From an uncultured Prevotella sp. (GTDB lineage Bacteria > Bacteroidota > Bacteroidia > Bacteroidales > Bacteroidaceae): DNA of 48,531 nt. The notes beneath the pieces are model-generated. The model did no database searches. It was not told the origin of the DNA and saw only the letters and a list, made by a program, of their open reading frames with translations. The position numbers and the translations under genes were made by a program. Shown piece by piece: positions 1 through 8,139 of this stretch (its first letter is position 1; each line of letters opens with the position of its first letter). The stretch spans positions 1 through 48,531 of the forward strand of contig CABUHE010000014.1 in NCBI GenBank assembly GCA_902491375.1, in the 5' to 3' direction.

Positions 1-96
1 GAGTCAAGGAAGAAATATGTTGACTATGCCAAGAAAAACAAACTTACAGTTGCAGACATGCACTTCCCTGCAAGCGGTGTGAAGAACAGTCTGTAA
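1..96 (+). CDS. C-terminal end of a truncated gene (product uncertain)
   Basis: The window opens inside a reading frame that runs 31 codons to a TAA at 94-96. The visible tail is Lys-rich and ends in HFPASGVKNSL. Endings of this sort occur in some MBL-fold metallohydrolases of Bacteroidota, but the stretch is too short to assign. It converges on the flavodoxin gene, with a shared hairpin terminator between them. The coding frame is clear; the family is a guess. Confidence 0.55.
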   Translation, partial: ESRKKYVDYAKKNKLTVADMHFPASGVKNSL

Positions 97-217
97 CACA
101 TTACTGAAAACTTAACGTGCTTACAGTTTGGTCTAAGTTTTCAGTATAAGAATACAGGACTGACACCGCACAAACATTCAACAACAAGACAAAGTCACGT
201 AAATTTAACATAACAAT

Positions 218-266
218 AAAGCCCGGCTGTTTATGGTCAATGACACATATAAACAACCGGGCTTTT
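218..266. terminator. Bidirectional intrinsic terminator
   Basis: AAAGCCCGG with a TGTTTAT extension pairs with ATAAACA and CCGGGCTTT across a short loop. It has A-rich sequence on the left and T on the right, so it can serve both the gene ending at 96 and the flavodoxin gene ending at 299. Confidence 0.8.
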
Positions 267-298
267 CAATTATTATGGACATCAGTCCTGACAACAAA

Positions 299-880
299 TT
301 ATCTTCTGCTTTCCACTATTCCGTTCGCCCATTCTTCAATGTCGGCCACAGCCTCTCCGTTAAGAAGTTTTCCGTCTTTCCAGTCTAAATCGGGATATGT
401 CTTTCTCAACATTTCCACACTGTGACTTATACCGCTTCCGCCGGATGTGGCAAACGGAACGAGTATTTTACCGCTCAGGTCGTTGCTCTCGATAAACGTA
501 TTGATTACTCTCGGAGCCTCATTCCACCATATAGGGAACCCGATAAATACTACACCATAGCCGGACAAATCGGCATGCTGCTGTTTCAAAGACGGACGTG
601 CGTCAGCGTTGTTCATCTCAACCGAACTGCGCGAGCGGCTGTCGTTCCAGTCGAGGTCGGCATGAGTGTAAGCGTCTTGAGGCACAATAGCATACAATGT
701 TCCGCCCGTTGCACCGGCTATGCTTCGTGCCACGCGTTCAGTAGTACCTGTGGCGGAGAAATACGCCACCAGCGTTTTTGTTTTATTTCCCATATTCTGC
801 CGTTCTGTCTTTTGTGCGCAAGCGGTAAAGCATATAGCCGTAACCACCGCAATTGTAAATAAAAATCTGTTCATAAACAA
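299..880 (-). CDS. Flavodoxin-family lipoprotein
   Basis: Predicted FMN-binding flavodoxin of the Flavodoxin_4 type, 193 residues. Residues 1-21 form a lipoprotein signal ending in FTAC, so Cys21 is the likely lipidation site and the protein is probably periplasmic. The phosphate-binding loop is SATGTTE at residues 42-48, followed by the flavin-contact segments GFPIWWNEAPR and TSGGSGIS. A second ATG two codons downstream is an alternative start that leaves the signal intact. It lies 15 bases after the stop of the CMD-family gene on the same strand, so the two are likely cotranscribed and may share a redox task. An exported flavodoxin is unusual for classical electron carriers but common in this Bacteroidota family. 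The physiological partner is unknown. Confidence 0.85.
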   Translation of the reverse strand: MFMNRFLFTIAVVTAICFTACAQKTERQNMGNKTKTLVAYFSATGTTERVARSIAGATGGTLYAIVPQDAYTHADLDWNDSRSRSSVEMNNADARPSLKQQHADLSGYGVVFIGFPIWWNEAPRVINTFIESNDLSGKILVPFATSGGSGISHSVEMLRKTYPDLDWKDGKLLNGEAVADIEEWANGIVESRR

Positions 881-895
881 TGTTATCTGTTTTCG

Positions 896-2044
896 TTATT
901 TTATCTTCAAGCCTGGAATAAGCGGCTTCACATCAACCAGCTGCAAATCCTTCACCATTGACAGCGTGCCTTGTTTGTACTTCTTGAAATGCGGTGTGGT
1001 CAGATGTTTTTCGTAAGCCGCACGGTCGGCATATATCTCAAGAATAGTAATCTTGTTCGGTTTGTCCTTCTCGGCAGTAGCATAAAGCGTCAGGACACCC
1101 GGCTCAATTCTCATTGAGGCTTCTATTTCCTCCTTCAACAGACTGTTGTACGCATCAAGCTGGGCCGTATCTACTGTTATCTTCGACAGGCGCACAAAGT
1201 TGTTTTCACTCTTCTTCTCTTTGACGTATTCCTGCTTTATTATGCTGAGAGCTTTTATTGCAGCAGGAAAACCGACATAAGGCAGGCACTGTATAACGGC
1301 TGCCGTAATAATCTCTGGCGTATTTCCGACGTTCAGATTGCCGTAATAATGCGACTTCAACTGACTTTCCGCCCCAATAGTAACCAACACACAATAGCCT
1401 AAAAGCTCGCGTGTCTTCAGGTCAAGTGCGCCACGGCTGTATATCTCGCCGAAGAAATAATCAGTCAGGAAACCTTCAACGTCCTTACCCATATCACCGG
1501 GCATTCCGTCCATAGTCGAGGAAATTCCGCCCGGATAGAGTCTGTCCTGAATAGCCTTGCCCGTTTCATGGCGGCTGGCATCAGTCACACTGCCCTGCTT
1601 TTCAAGAGGTAACTTTATGCCACGCTCCTCAAAAACGCCGTTGACAGTAGACAAAGCATTCAGCATTTTAGGAAATCCGACAAACGGAGCCGTAAGATAA
1701 ACCACCTCGCGCAACTCTTCAGGAGTTACTCCAACATTGAGCGCCGCACCGGCATGAGCTTTCAGTTGAGGCAAAGCCTGCTGCGCAGCAAGTGTGATAC
1801 AGGTAATCATTTCACGCTGCTTCACGGTAAGACTGCCGGTCTGAAACACCTCTCCGAAAATAAACTTCTGTAGTATGTCCATAATTTCAGGGTCTGTGCC
1901 CTGCCCTGTCAGTGCCTCACCGCTGAACAATAAGCGGTAATTCTGTTTACAAACGTCTGTTCTGTTCATCTTTTCTGTTGTTTGAGCCGTCATCGTCAGA
2001 CTGCTTGCCACGATGAAAGCAATTATTCCAAAAATCCTTTTCAT
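896..2044 (-). CDS. Exported double carboxymuconolactone-decarboxylase-like protein with C-terminal ABM domain
   Basis: 382 residues with an N-terminal signal peptide (about 1-20, ending MTAQ). Two CMD-like repeats follow, roughly 30-145 and 170-280; each contains the helix and NVG turn seen in HAGAALNVGVTPEEL and YYGNLNVGNTPEI. Residues about 284-382 match an antibiotic-biosynthesis-monooxygenase (ABM) ferredoxin-like domain, with a FVRLSKITVD start and an EIYAD strand. The CxxC of AhpD-type peroxidases is not evident in either repeat, so peroxidase activity should not be assumed. It is followed by the flavodoxin gene 15 bases later, probably one operon. The start ATG is preceded by a long leader containing a dispersed repeat. 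Substrate unknown. Confidence 0.82.
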   Translation of the reverse strand: MKRIFGIIAFIVASSLTMTAQTTEKMNRTDVCKQNYRLLFSGEALTGQGTDPEIMDILQKFIFGEVFQTGSLTVKQREMITCITLAAQQALPQLKAHAGAALNVGVTPEELREVVYLTAPFVGFPKMLNALSTVNGVFEERGIKLPLEKQGSVTDASRHETGKAIQDRLYPGGISSTMDGMPGDMGKDVEGFLTDYFFGEIYSRGALDLKTRELLGYCVLVTIGAESQLKSHYYGNLNVGNTPEIITAAVIQCLPYVGFPAAIKALSIIKQEYVKEKKSENNFVRLSKITVDTAQLDAYNSLLKEEIEASMRIEPGVLTLYATAEKDKPNKITILEIYADRAAYEKHLTTPHFKKYKQGTLSMVKDLQLVDVKPLIPGLKIK

Positions 2045-2130
2045 ATATCAAATATTTTCATTGTCAACGTCTTTTATCCACACACTTTTTACGGTTTAAG
2101 CCATAACCATTTTTCTGTTAAATTGTAATT

Positions 2131-2210
2131 GATGCCCTTTTGACTTATAAAAGAGTACCTTTTAAAGGCTGAAAGGCCACCTTTTACGCGATAAAAGGGC
2201 ATCTTTTACA
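2131..2210. repeat. Dispersed TAAAAGGGCATCTTTTG-type intergenic repeat, copy A
   Basis: Four imperfect units of about 20 bases with cores such as CCTTTTGAC, AGTACCTTTTAAAG, GGCCACCTTTTAC and AAAAGGGCATCTTTTAC. Related blocks occur near 10,890, 25,827 and 46,757. It lies in the transcribed leader of the CMD-type gene. Function unknown. Confidence 0.7.
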
Positions 2211-2287
2211 AAACCGTTTTCCACGGGTTGTTACCTTAATGCTAAAGTGCTGATTTTCAGCTTATACCTTAATTTCTCACGACAATG

Positions 2288-2295
2288 CAAAGATA
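2288..2295 (-). promoter_or_regulatory. Bacteroidota -7 promoter element of the CMD/flavodoxin operon
   Basis: Reads TATCTTTG on the minus strand, matching TAnnTTTG. The upstream -33 box is weak. It implies a leader of about 240 bases before the ATG at 2044, containing repeat copy A. With the plus-strand promoter at 2455-2489 it makes the 2045-2541 gap a divergent promoter region. Confidence 0.6.
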
Positions 2296-2454
2296 ATGCT
2301 TTTATAAGAGAAACAATGTAACATTTTCATTGACAAATCAAACCATTTTACTGAATATCCAACCATCCTTCCGCTGTAAGGTCAAAACGATCGGGAATAC
2401 CTGTGCTGCATTCAAACAACAGCAAGCCGCCAACTTTAAATCATTTTCAAGGGA

Positions 2455-2489
2455 TTTGTCTGCTTTATCGTTTTTTTCCATTATCTTTG
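2455..2489 (+). promoter_or_regulatory. Promoter of the FabK-like gene
   Basis: TTTG at 2455-2458 and TATCTTTG at 2482-2489 are separated by 23 bases, slightly longer than the usual 19-21. The predicted transcription start is about 45-50 bases upstream of the ATG at 2542. Confidence 0.55.
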
Positions 2490-2541
2490 TCCGATATAAG
2501 CTAAAAGCCTTAGTCTGATTTTAATGATTAATAAAAATATT

Positions 2542-3480
2542 ATGGAAAAGAATAGAATAACAGAACTTTTCGGAATCGAGTATCCCATTGTACAGGGTGG
2601 AATGGTATGGTGCAGCGGTTGGCGTCTGGCATCAGCAGTAAGCAACGCCGGCGGACTTGGTCTACTCGGAGCCGGCTCGATGCACCCGGAGACACTGGCA
2701 GAACACATAGCCAAGATGAAAGAGGCAACCGACAAGCCGTGGGGTGTCAACGTTCCGCTGATGTACCCGGAAATTGACCGACTGATGAAGCTGATAATCG
2801 ACAGCGGCGTAAAAATCGTTTTCACGTCAGCAGGCAGCCCTAAAAAGTTCACACAGATGCTTCACGACGCCGGAATAAAAGTGGCTCACGTCGTTTCAAG
2901 CAGCAAGTTCGCGCGCAAATGCGAGGAAGCAGGAGTTGACGCGATAGTAGCTGAGGGCTTCGAGGCAGGCGGACACAACGGCCGTGAGGAAACAACCACG
3001 ATGACACTGATACCACAGGTGCGCCGTGCTACGAACCTGCCTCTGATTGCAGCAGGCGGCATAGCATCGGGCGAAGCCATACTTGCGTCAATGGTTTTAG
3101 GCGCCGAAGGTGTTCAGATAGGCACTCTGTTTGCGCTGACTGAGGAAAGTTCGGCTTCAGATGCGTTCAAACAGAAATGCGTATCGCTGCAAGAAGGCGA
3201 CACAATGCTCTGCCTGAAGAAGATTGCTCCTACCCGACTGATTAAGAATCAACTCTACGACAAGGTGAAAGAGGCGGAAGACAACGGTGCTTCTGCCGAC
3301 GAGCTGCGCGACATTCTCGGCAAGGCTGCATCGAAACGTGGTATATTCGAAGGCGACCTTGACAGCGGAGAGCTTGAAATAGGACAGATTGCATCAGCCG
3401 TAGGCAGCGTAAAACCTGTGGCAGAAGTAATGCGTGAGCTTGTTGAAGGATTCGACAAAGCCAAAGAAGCAATAAAGTAA
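2542..3480 (+). CDS. Nitronate monooxygenase / enoyl-ACP reductase II (FabK)-like flavoprotein
   Basis: 312 residues from the ATG at 2542. An ATG at 2524 would add six Lys/Asn-rich residues; the inner ATG matches the family start better (NRITELFGIEYPIVQGGM). It is a TIM-barrel FMN enzyme: PIVQGGM at the start, AGGLGLLGAG, then EAGGHNG with the active-site-type His at about residue 145, and phosphate-binding PLIAAGGIASG and GAEGVQIGT. Family members either reduce enoyl-ACP in type II fatty acid synthesis (FabK) or oxidise nitronates; sequence alone does not separate them. The length is usual for FabK. It has its own promoter and is divergent from the CMD operon. Confidence 0.82.
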   Translation: MEKNRITELFGIEYPIVQGGMVWCSGWRLASAVSNAGGLGLLGAGSMHPETLAEHIAKMKEATDKPWGVNVPLMYPEIDRLMKLIIDSGVKIVFTSAGSPKKFTQMLHDAGIKVAHVVSSSKFARKCEEAGVDAIVAEGFEAGGHNGREETTTMTLIPQVRRATNLPLIAAGGIASGEAILASMVLGAEGVQIGTLFALTEESSASDAFKQKCVSLQEGDTMLCLKKIAPTRLIKNQLYDKVKEAEDNGASADELRDILGKAASKRGIFEGDLDSGELEIGQIASAVGSVKPVAEVMRELVEGFDKAKEAIK

Positions 3481-3493
3481 TAATACACAAAAA

Positions 3494-3555
3494 AGGAGTT
3501 AAAACACATTGCCATGATTCTGAAAATCCTTTATATGGCAATGGTTTTAACTCCT
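3494..3555. terminator. Long bidirectional hairpin terminator
   Basis: AGGAGTTAAAAC plus ATTGCCAT pairs with ATGGCAAT plus GTTTTAACTCCT in a very long, nearly perfect stem between two convergent genes (FabK-like and MATE). Confidence 0.8.
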
Positions 3556-3586
3556 GAACTTATCTTATTCTTAACCTTTCCTTATT

Positions 3587-5011
3587 TTATTTAAATCCCT
3601 TGTTGAGCCATTTGCCTCTGAACAGGCGCACAAGGAATATCGCTCCGCGGAACGACAGCTCAATGGCCATTGCCGTCCAGACTCCACGCAGACCGTAAAT
3701 CGGCGCGAGATAGGCAGCAAGCGTAAGGCGCACAAACCACATTGAGGCAAGGTTCATACATGCAGGTACGAGTGTATCTCCGGCTCCAAGACAAACGCTG
3801 TAAGTAACTATCGCTGCGGCAAACATTGGCTCAGCAAAGGCTTCGATGCGCAAAGACTGCGAACCGAGAAGGCGTACCTGTTCGTCAGGTGTCATTATAG
3901 ATATCATTTCAGGCGCGAAAATATACATCACTGTACCCATAAAAGCCATCACACCCATGCCCATGAACACCGTGCGGTAGGCAAAACTGCGTGCAAGCTG
4001 TCTGCGACCTGCGCCTATACTCTGACCTACAAGCGTTGTAGCTGCGTCGCCGATACCGTATCCAGGCATATAGCATAGGCTCTCGGCAGTAATTGCAAGC
4101 GTGTTGGCTGCAATGGCTATGTTGCCGAGCGGAGCTACAATCATTGTACTTACAATCTGCGCACCGCTCATCATCATATACTGCGCACCCATCGGCAGAC
4201 TGACCTTTGCGGCATTACGAAGATAGTTCCACATCGGCGCAAATGTCCACTTCTCCTGTTTTAAGGACAGTTCCGGCGACTTTACCGTGGCAAACCATAT
4301 CAGCATGACGCCTGTAACGATATAAGCCAAAGCCGTTCCGAGAGCTGCGCCAGGCACACCCATCCCCACACCGGGCATGGTTATCTCAGTGCCGAAGAGT
4401 GAAACAGAATGTGTTTCGTAAATTAAGAAATAATTAAACACCACGTCTAACACACACATAAGTATGCTCATAAGGCTCGGTATGCGCATATTACCAGAGC
4501 TTTTAAGCATGCTCGACGAAAGAATACCTATCTGATAAACAGGTAAAGACAGACAATAAATAGTGAAATATGACGATGCGTCAGCCTGAATGTCGGCTCC
4601 TCCGCCAAGCCATCGTGGCAGCGGACCGGCTATTGCGACACAGATTGAAGTCAAAATAATAGTGAGCAGTCCCGTAGCCATGAGTCCCTGCCGGAACACC
4701 TGACGTGCCTTAACAAAGTCGTTTGCACCTATAAAATGGGCAGCCTGGACTGAAAAGCCAAGTGCGGCGGCTGAAGTCAATCCGCCGAAAAGCCATGTTG
4801 TAGACTCTACTATACCTATAGAGGCAGAGGCTCTTGCGCCAAGTGAACCGACCATTGAGGCGTCGATGTAAAACATAACGATTGTAGTCAGCTGGGCAAG
4901 AATAGACGGAATACTGAGCTGAACGATAAGATTCAACTTCTGTCTGCCACTCATCTCCTGACCATTTCGTATCATGGTCAGCAACACATTATCCTTTGAA
5001 CTTGAAAACAT
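3587..5011 (-). CDS. MATE-family multidrug efflux transporter
   Basis: 474 residues, about 12 predicted membrane helices in two MatE repeats. The first repeat begins after a short cytoplasmic N-terminus (LIVQLSIPSILAQL, MFYIDASMVGSLG). Family members export cationic drugs and metabolites using a Na+ or H+ gradient; substrate not predictable. The ATG at 5011 is only 4 bases from a TAATTTTG element (5016-5023), suggesting a leaderless message. About 60 bases further upstream is a terminator ending a separate promoter-driven unit, which may be an unrelated small RNA or an attenuator for this gene. Convergent with the FabK-like gene. Confidence 0.9.
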   Translation of the reverse strand: MFSSSKDNVLLTMIRNGQEMSGRQKLNLIVQLSIPSILAQLTTIVMFYIDASMVGSLGARASASIGIVESTTWLFGGLTSAAALGFSVQAAHFIGANDFVKARQVFRQGLMATGLLTIILTSICVAIAGPLPRWLGGGADIQADASSYFTIYCLSLPVYQIGILSSSMLKSSGNMRIPSLMSILMCVLDVVFNYFLIYETHSVSLFGTEITMPGVGMGVPGAALGTALAYIVTGVMLIWFATVKSPELSLKQEKWTFAPMWNYLRNAAKVSLPMGAQYMMMSGAQIVSTMIVAPLGNIAIAANTLAITAESLCYMPGYGIGDAATTLVGQSIGAGRRQLARSFAYRTVFMGMGVMAFMGTVMYIFAPEMISIMTPDEQVRLLGSQSLRIEAFAEPMFAAAIVTYSVCLGAGDTLVPACMNLASMWFVRLTLAAYLAPIYGLRGVWTAMAIELSFRGAIFLVRLFRGKWLNKGFK

Positions 5012-5015
5012 GGTG

Positions 5016-5023
5016 CAAAATTA
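5016..5023 (-). promoter_or_regulatory. Start-proximal -7 element before the MATE gene
   Basis: TAATTTTG on the minus strand, four bases from the ATG. No well-spaced -33 TTTG is seen. If used, the mRNA would be nearly leaderless. Confidence 0.4.
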
Positions 5024-5055
5024 CTACTTTTCAGGCAAACAATGATACCGCTGAC

Positions 5056-5094
5056 AATAAAAAAGAAAACTGGAACCTCTATCGAAGATTCCAG
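5056..5094 (-). terminator. Intrinsic terminator upstream of the MATE gene
   Basis: On the minus strand CTGGAATC pairs with GGTTCCAG around a nine-base loop and is followed by TTTTCTTTTTT. It lies between the promoter at 5370-5400 and the MATE start, so it ends a roughly 300-base transcript or acts as an attenuator. Confidence 0.7.
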
Positions 5095-5161
5095 TCACCA
5101 TTATAAACATTAATTTTGAAACTTTCTTAAAATAAACGGAGGTCGTGTTATTTATGCTTCC

Positions 5162-5212
5162 TCACCCCCGGCACCTGTTGCTGTTAGCACAGCAAACAGG
5201 ATTTTTGTACAT
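5162..5212 (-). CDS. Possible 16-residue leader peptide
   Basis: ATG at 5212 reads MYKNPVCCANSNRCRG and stops at TGA 5164-5162. Three Cys, an extreme composition. It overlaps the main hairpin of the candidate ncRNA, the layout expected of translational attenuation, but it may simply be chance coding in a structured RNA. Confidence 0.2.
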   Translation of the reverse strand: MYKNPVCCANSNRCRG

Positions 5213-5369
5213 CTTGTTACCTAAACACTAACCTTTTTACCTTAATACCTATGAAACTTTACTACGTGCCTCACGGCATAAATGTTATCCTTCTACTAAC
5301 AATCTTTCTTTTTCTACCTTATAACTTAATACCTATCAAACTAACACCTATTGTTTTGTTTTGACGATG

Positions 5370-5400
5370 CAAAGATAGTACTGTTTGCGCACACAGACAA
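5370..5400 (-). promoter_or_regulatory. Promoter of the candidate small RNA
   Basis: TATCTTTG on the minus strand at 5377-5370, with a TTG-containing -33 box about 20 bases upstream (5398-5400). Confidence 0.6.
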
Positions 5401-5556
5401 GAAAAACCAAGTATTTTTGCATCAAAACTTATAATTTTTGACATAAATCAAAAAAATGACCAAATGACCGACATTAAACCTGTCATTTATATACTCAATA
5501 CAGTATGCAGTGGCGTATCAAGCCATCAATAAAACAGACAGGACACAGGCACACAA

Positions 5557-5607
5557 TAAAAGCGGGCACCAACAAGAACAAATCCTGCTGTGCCCGCTTA
5601 TTGTTTA
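5557..5607 (-). terminator. Terminator of the glyS-FKBP operon
   Basis: AAGCGGGCAC pairs with GTGCCCGCTT across about 20 bases, just after the FKBP stop codon. T-rich on the minus strand. Confidence 0.75.
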
Positions 5608-5631
5608 TCGGCAAATGCCGAAAATATCAGT

Positions 5632-6270
5632 TTATTCCTTAATCCACTTGTTCATCGGAGCGCCCCATGGCACAGGCGTAGTGCCGGCGCGGAAGTATGC
5701 GACAAGCTCCAAATCATAAATCAGCGTACTGTAAGCTGGAATAGAGCCGTTTTCTGACGAGCCGTATCCTAACTGATAAGGTATGTACACACGCCAACGG
5801 TCACCTATGTGCATGTGCTGTAACGCAGTAGCAAATCCTGAAACAGTACCACCTACATAAAATGTAGCAGGCTTAGCAGTAGCCGGATTATAATCGCCTG
5901 TGTAGCTGCCGTCAAACACATATCCGTCTGCATAAGACGTCGACGGAATAAGACGTCCCTGATAATTTACCATCACTGAGTCGGAATACATCGGACATCC
6001 GCTGCCCGTTCCTTCCTTAATTACCTGCACAACGACGTAGTCGGAATAGTCTGTCGGAATGGTATCCTCTATCGCGAAGTTCTTTATCAGTTTCCACGTA
6101 CCGTCAGTGTTGTTACGTGCCTGTTCGTATATTGCAGAAAAATAGGCATCGTTACGCTTCTGCCAATCCGGGAACTCCTCATAAGTGTCCTCACTCTCGC
6201 TGCACGCCGTGAATACAGCAGGCAGCAACAGTGCAAGGAACAGATATATTATTTTATGTAGCTTTATCAT
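5632..6270 (-). CDS. FKBP-type peptidyl-prolyl cis-trans isomerase lipoprotein
   Basis: 212 residues. Lipoprotein signal with VFTAC, lipidation expected at Cys23, so probably a periplasmic or outer-membrane chaperone-like isomerase. The FKBP fold occupies about residues 85-195: VMVNYQGRLI, YVFDGSYTG, FATALQHMHIGDRWRVYIPYQ, GYGSS and YSTLIYDLELVAY are the usual strand, rim and active-site segments. The start ATG abuts the TAA of glyS with no gap, so the two genes are transcribed and probably translationally coupled. Pairing a tRNA synthetase with a secreted FKBP is a chance operon arrangement as far as can be seen. Confidence 0.88.
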   Translation of the reverse strand: MIKLHKIIYLFLALLLPAVFTACSESEDTYEEFPDWQKRNDAYFSAIYEQARNNTDGTWKLIKNFAIEDTIPTDYSDYVVVQVIKEGTGSGCPMYSDSVMVNYQGRLIPSTSYADGYVFDGSYTGDYNPATAKPATFYVGGTVSGFATALQHMHIGDRWRVYIPYQLGYGSSENGSIPAYSTLIYDLELVAYFRAGTTPVPWGAPMNKWIKE

Positions 6271-7812
6271 TTACTGCAGTTTTTTGAGCAGACTTGTTAT
6301 GCTGACCTTATCCTCAATTATACCGCGCAGATCGGCGATGTTCACACGCTCCTGCTCCATTGTGTCACGGAAACGCAGTGTAACCGTATTGTCATTGAGT
6401 GTGTCGTGGTCGATTGTTACACAATAAGGAGTACCTATTGCGTCCTGACGACGATAGCGCTTGCCTATTGAATCCTTCTCGTCATACTGACAGTTGAAGT
6501 GGAACTTCAGGTCGTTCATTATCTCACGTGCCTTCTCCGGCAGTCCGTCTTTCTTCAACAGAGGCATTACAGCCAGCTTGACAGGAGCAAGAGCTGCCGG
6601 AAGTTTCAATACTACACGGGTCTCGCCGTTCTCCAGCTTCTCCTCGCAATAAGAATGACACATAACAGAAAGGAACATACGGTCAACACCGATAGAAGTC
6701 TCGATGTCGTACGGAGTGTAGCTCTCGCCTGTCTGTGGATCGAAATATTTTATCGACTTGCCTGAGAACTTCTCATGCTGTGAAAGGTCAAAGTCGGTAC
6801 GGCTGTGGATGCCCTCAACCTCCTTGAAACCAAACGGCATACGGAACTCAATGTCAGTTGCAGCATTTGCATAGTGAGCAAGCTTCTCGTGGTCGTGGAA
6901 ACGGTAGTTCTCAGCACCGAAGCCAAGTGCCTGATGCCACTTCATACGCAGCTCTTTCCACTTCGCAAACCACTCCATCTCAGTACCTGGTTTAACGAAG
7001 AACTGCATCTCCATCTGCTCGAACTCACGCATACGGAAGATAAACTGACGGGCTACGATCTCGTTACGGAACGCCTTACCAATCTGTGCAATACCGAACG
7101 GAATCTTCATACGTCCTGTTTTCTGCACGTTCAGGTAGTTTACGAATATACCCTGAGCCGTCTCCGGGCGCAGATAAATCTTGCTTGTAGCGTCAGCAGC
7201 TGAACCCATCTCGGTAGAGAACATAAGGTTAAACTGACGAACATCTGTCCAATTTTTAGTTCCGCTGATCGGATCAACAATGCCTTCGTCAAGTATAATC
7301 TGCTTCAGCTCTGCCAAATCCGGGCCCTGCATAGCCTTAGTGTAACGCTCATGCAAAGCATCGCGCTTCTGCTGATGAGCCACAACGCGAGGATTTGTCT
7401 CACGGAACTTAGCCTCATCAAAAGCATCACCGAACTTCTTGCGTGCCTTCTCTACTTCCTTATTTATTTTCTCCTCATACTTTGCAATCTGATCCTCTAT
7501 AAGCACATCGGCACGATAGCGCTTTTTAGAGTCACGATTGTCGATAAGCGGATCGTTGAATGCGTCAACGTGGCCGCTCGCCTTCCATATAGTAGGGTGC
7601 ATAAAGATGGCTGAGTCGATGCCGACGATATTCTCATGAAGCAGCACCATGCTCTTCCACCAGTATTCCTTTATATTGTTTTTCAGTTCAACACCGTTCT
7701 GTCCGTAGTCATATACAGCGGCCAGACCGTCATAGATGTCGCTGCTCGGGAACACAAAACCATACTCCTTGCAGTGAGACACTATTTTCTTAAAAACATC
7801 ATCTTGTGCCAT
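6271..7812 (-). CDS. glyS: Glycine--tRNA ligase (dimeric, single-chain type)
   Basis: 513 residues. Class II synthetase that charges tRNA-Gly in the cytoplasm. The N-terminal segment YGFVFPSSDIYDGLAAVYDYG with GVELKNNIKEYWW is diagnostic of the alpha2 GlyRS family, as opposed to the alpha2beta2 GlyQ/GlyS type. RPETAQGIFVNY and GKAFRNEI followed by RMREFEQMEMQFF form motif 2, and IETSIGVDRMFL is motif 3. The C-terminal anticodon-binding domain starts around residue 410 (ALAPVKLAVMPL). Full length. Promoter at 7909-7939; a GTGGCT/AGCCAC hairpin sits at the 5' end of the leader (7869-7889). Confidence 0.95.
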   Translation of the reverse strand: MAQDDVFKKIVSHCKEYGFVFPSSDIYDGLAAVYDYGQNGVELKNNIKEYWWKSMVLLHENIVGIDSAIFMHPTIWKASGHVDAFNDPLIDNRDSKKRYRADVLIEDQIAKYEEKINKEVEKARKKFGDAFDEAKFRETNPRVVAHQQKRDALHERYTKAMQGPDLAELKQIILDEGIVDPISGTKNWTDVRQFNLMFSTEMGSAADATSKIYLRPETAQGIFVNYLNVQKTGRMKIPFGIAQIGKAFRNEIVARQFIFRMREFEQMEMQFFVKPGTEMEWFAKWKELRMKWHQALGFGAENYRFHDHEKLAHYANAATDIEFRMPFGFKEVEGIHSRTDFDLSQHEKFSGKSIKYFDPQTGESYTPYDIETSIGVDRMFLSVMCHSYCEEKLENGETRVVLKLPAALAPVKLAVMPLLKKDGLPEKAREIMNDLKFHFNCQYDEKDSIGKRYRRQDAIGTPYCVTIDHDTLNDNTVTLRFRDTMEQERVNIADLRGIIEDKVSITSLLKKLQ

Positions 7813-7908
7813 TCTTTGTTTCTTTTATACCTTTATATTATATTCCTATTCGACTAAGAAAAGCGGAACGTGGCTGACAAAAAGCCACACTAACACCACT
7901 TTTGACTG

Positions 7909-7939
7909 CAAAGATAGTGTAATTAGTCATAAAAGCAAA
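7909..7939 (-). promoter_or_regulatory. Consensus Bacteroidota promoter of glyS
   Basis: Minus strand TTTG at 7939-7936, exactly 19 bases, then TATCTTTG at 7916-7909. A textbook match; leader about 95 bases. Confidence 0.8.
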
Positions 7940-8054
7940 ATTATATGGCGTTAAACAAACTTTTTTATTGTTACGTTACACAACAATGTTTGTAAAAAAA
8001 ACGTTACTGACTGTACGGCATATTGTCGGCAGACTTACGCAAAAACTACGGCAA

Positions 8055-8083
8055 AAGCCCATGGCGGACACATAACACCATGG
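8055..8083 (-). terminator. Hairpin terminator after the 140-residue membrane protein gene
   Basis: CCATGG (8078-8083) pairs with CCATGG (8059-8064), followed on the minus strand by GCTTTTG. A second small hairpin, CTGTTT/AAACAG, lies at about 8090-8105. Confidence 0.5.
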
Positions 8084-8139
8084 ACTTAACTGTTTATAAA
8101 AACAGCATATATTAATTAAAAAGAAAGATTACAGACAAG

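Larger units (their letters stand above)
5056..5366 (-). ncRNA. Candidate stand-alone small RNA or attenuator leader
   Basis: A complete transcription unit of about 300 bases without a long ORF: consensus -7 element at 5370-5377, predicted start near 5365, terminator at 5094-5056. Inside are two copies of ATAGGTATTAAG (plus-strand 5241-5252 and 5325-5336), a GCCGTGAGGC mini-hairpin, and a strong hairpin in which CCTGTT(T)GCTGT pairs with ACAGC-AACAGG (5174-5200). A 16-codon ORF (5162-5212) overlaps that hairpin. This fits either an independent ncRNA, for example a Bacteroidales-specific structured RNA, or an attenuator controlling the pump. I cannot assign an Rfam family by eye. Confidence 0.45.

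Noticed and set aside
240..866. Plus-strand ORFs opposite the flavodoxin gene and similar long antisense frames across the window
   Set aside because: They mirror real genes on the other strand, have no domain pattern and no promoter or binding site of their own.
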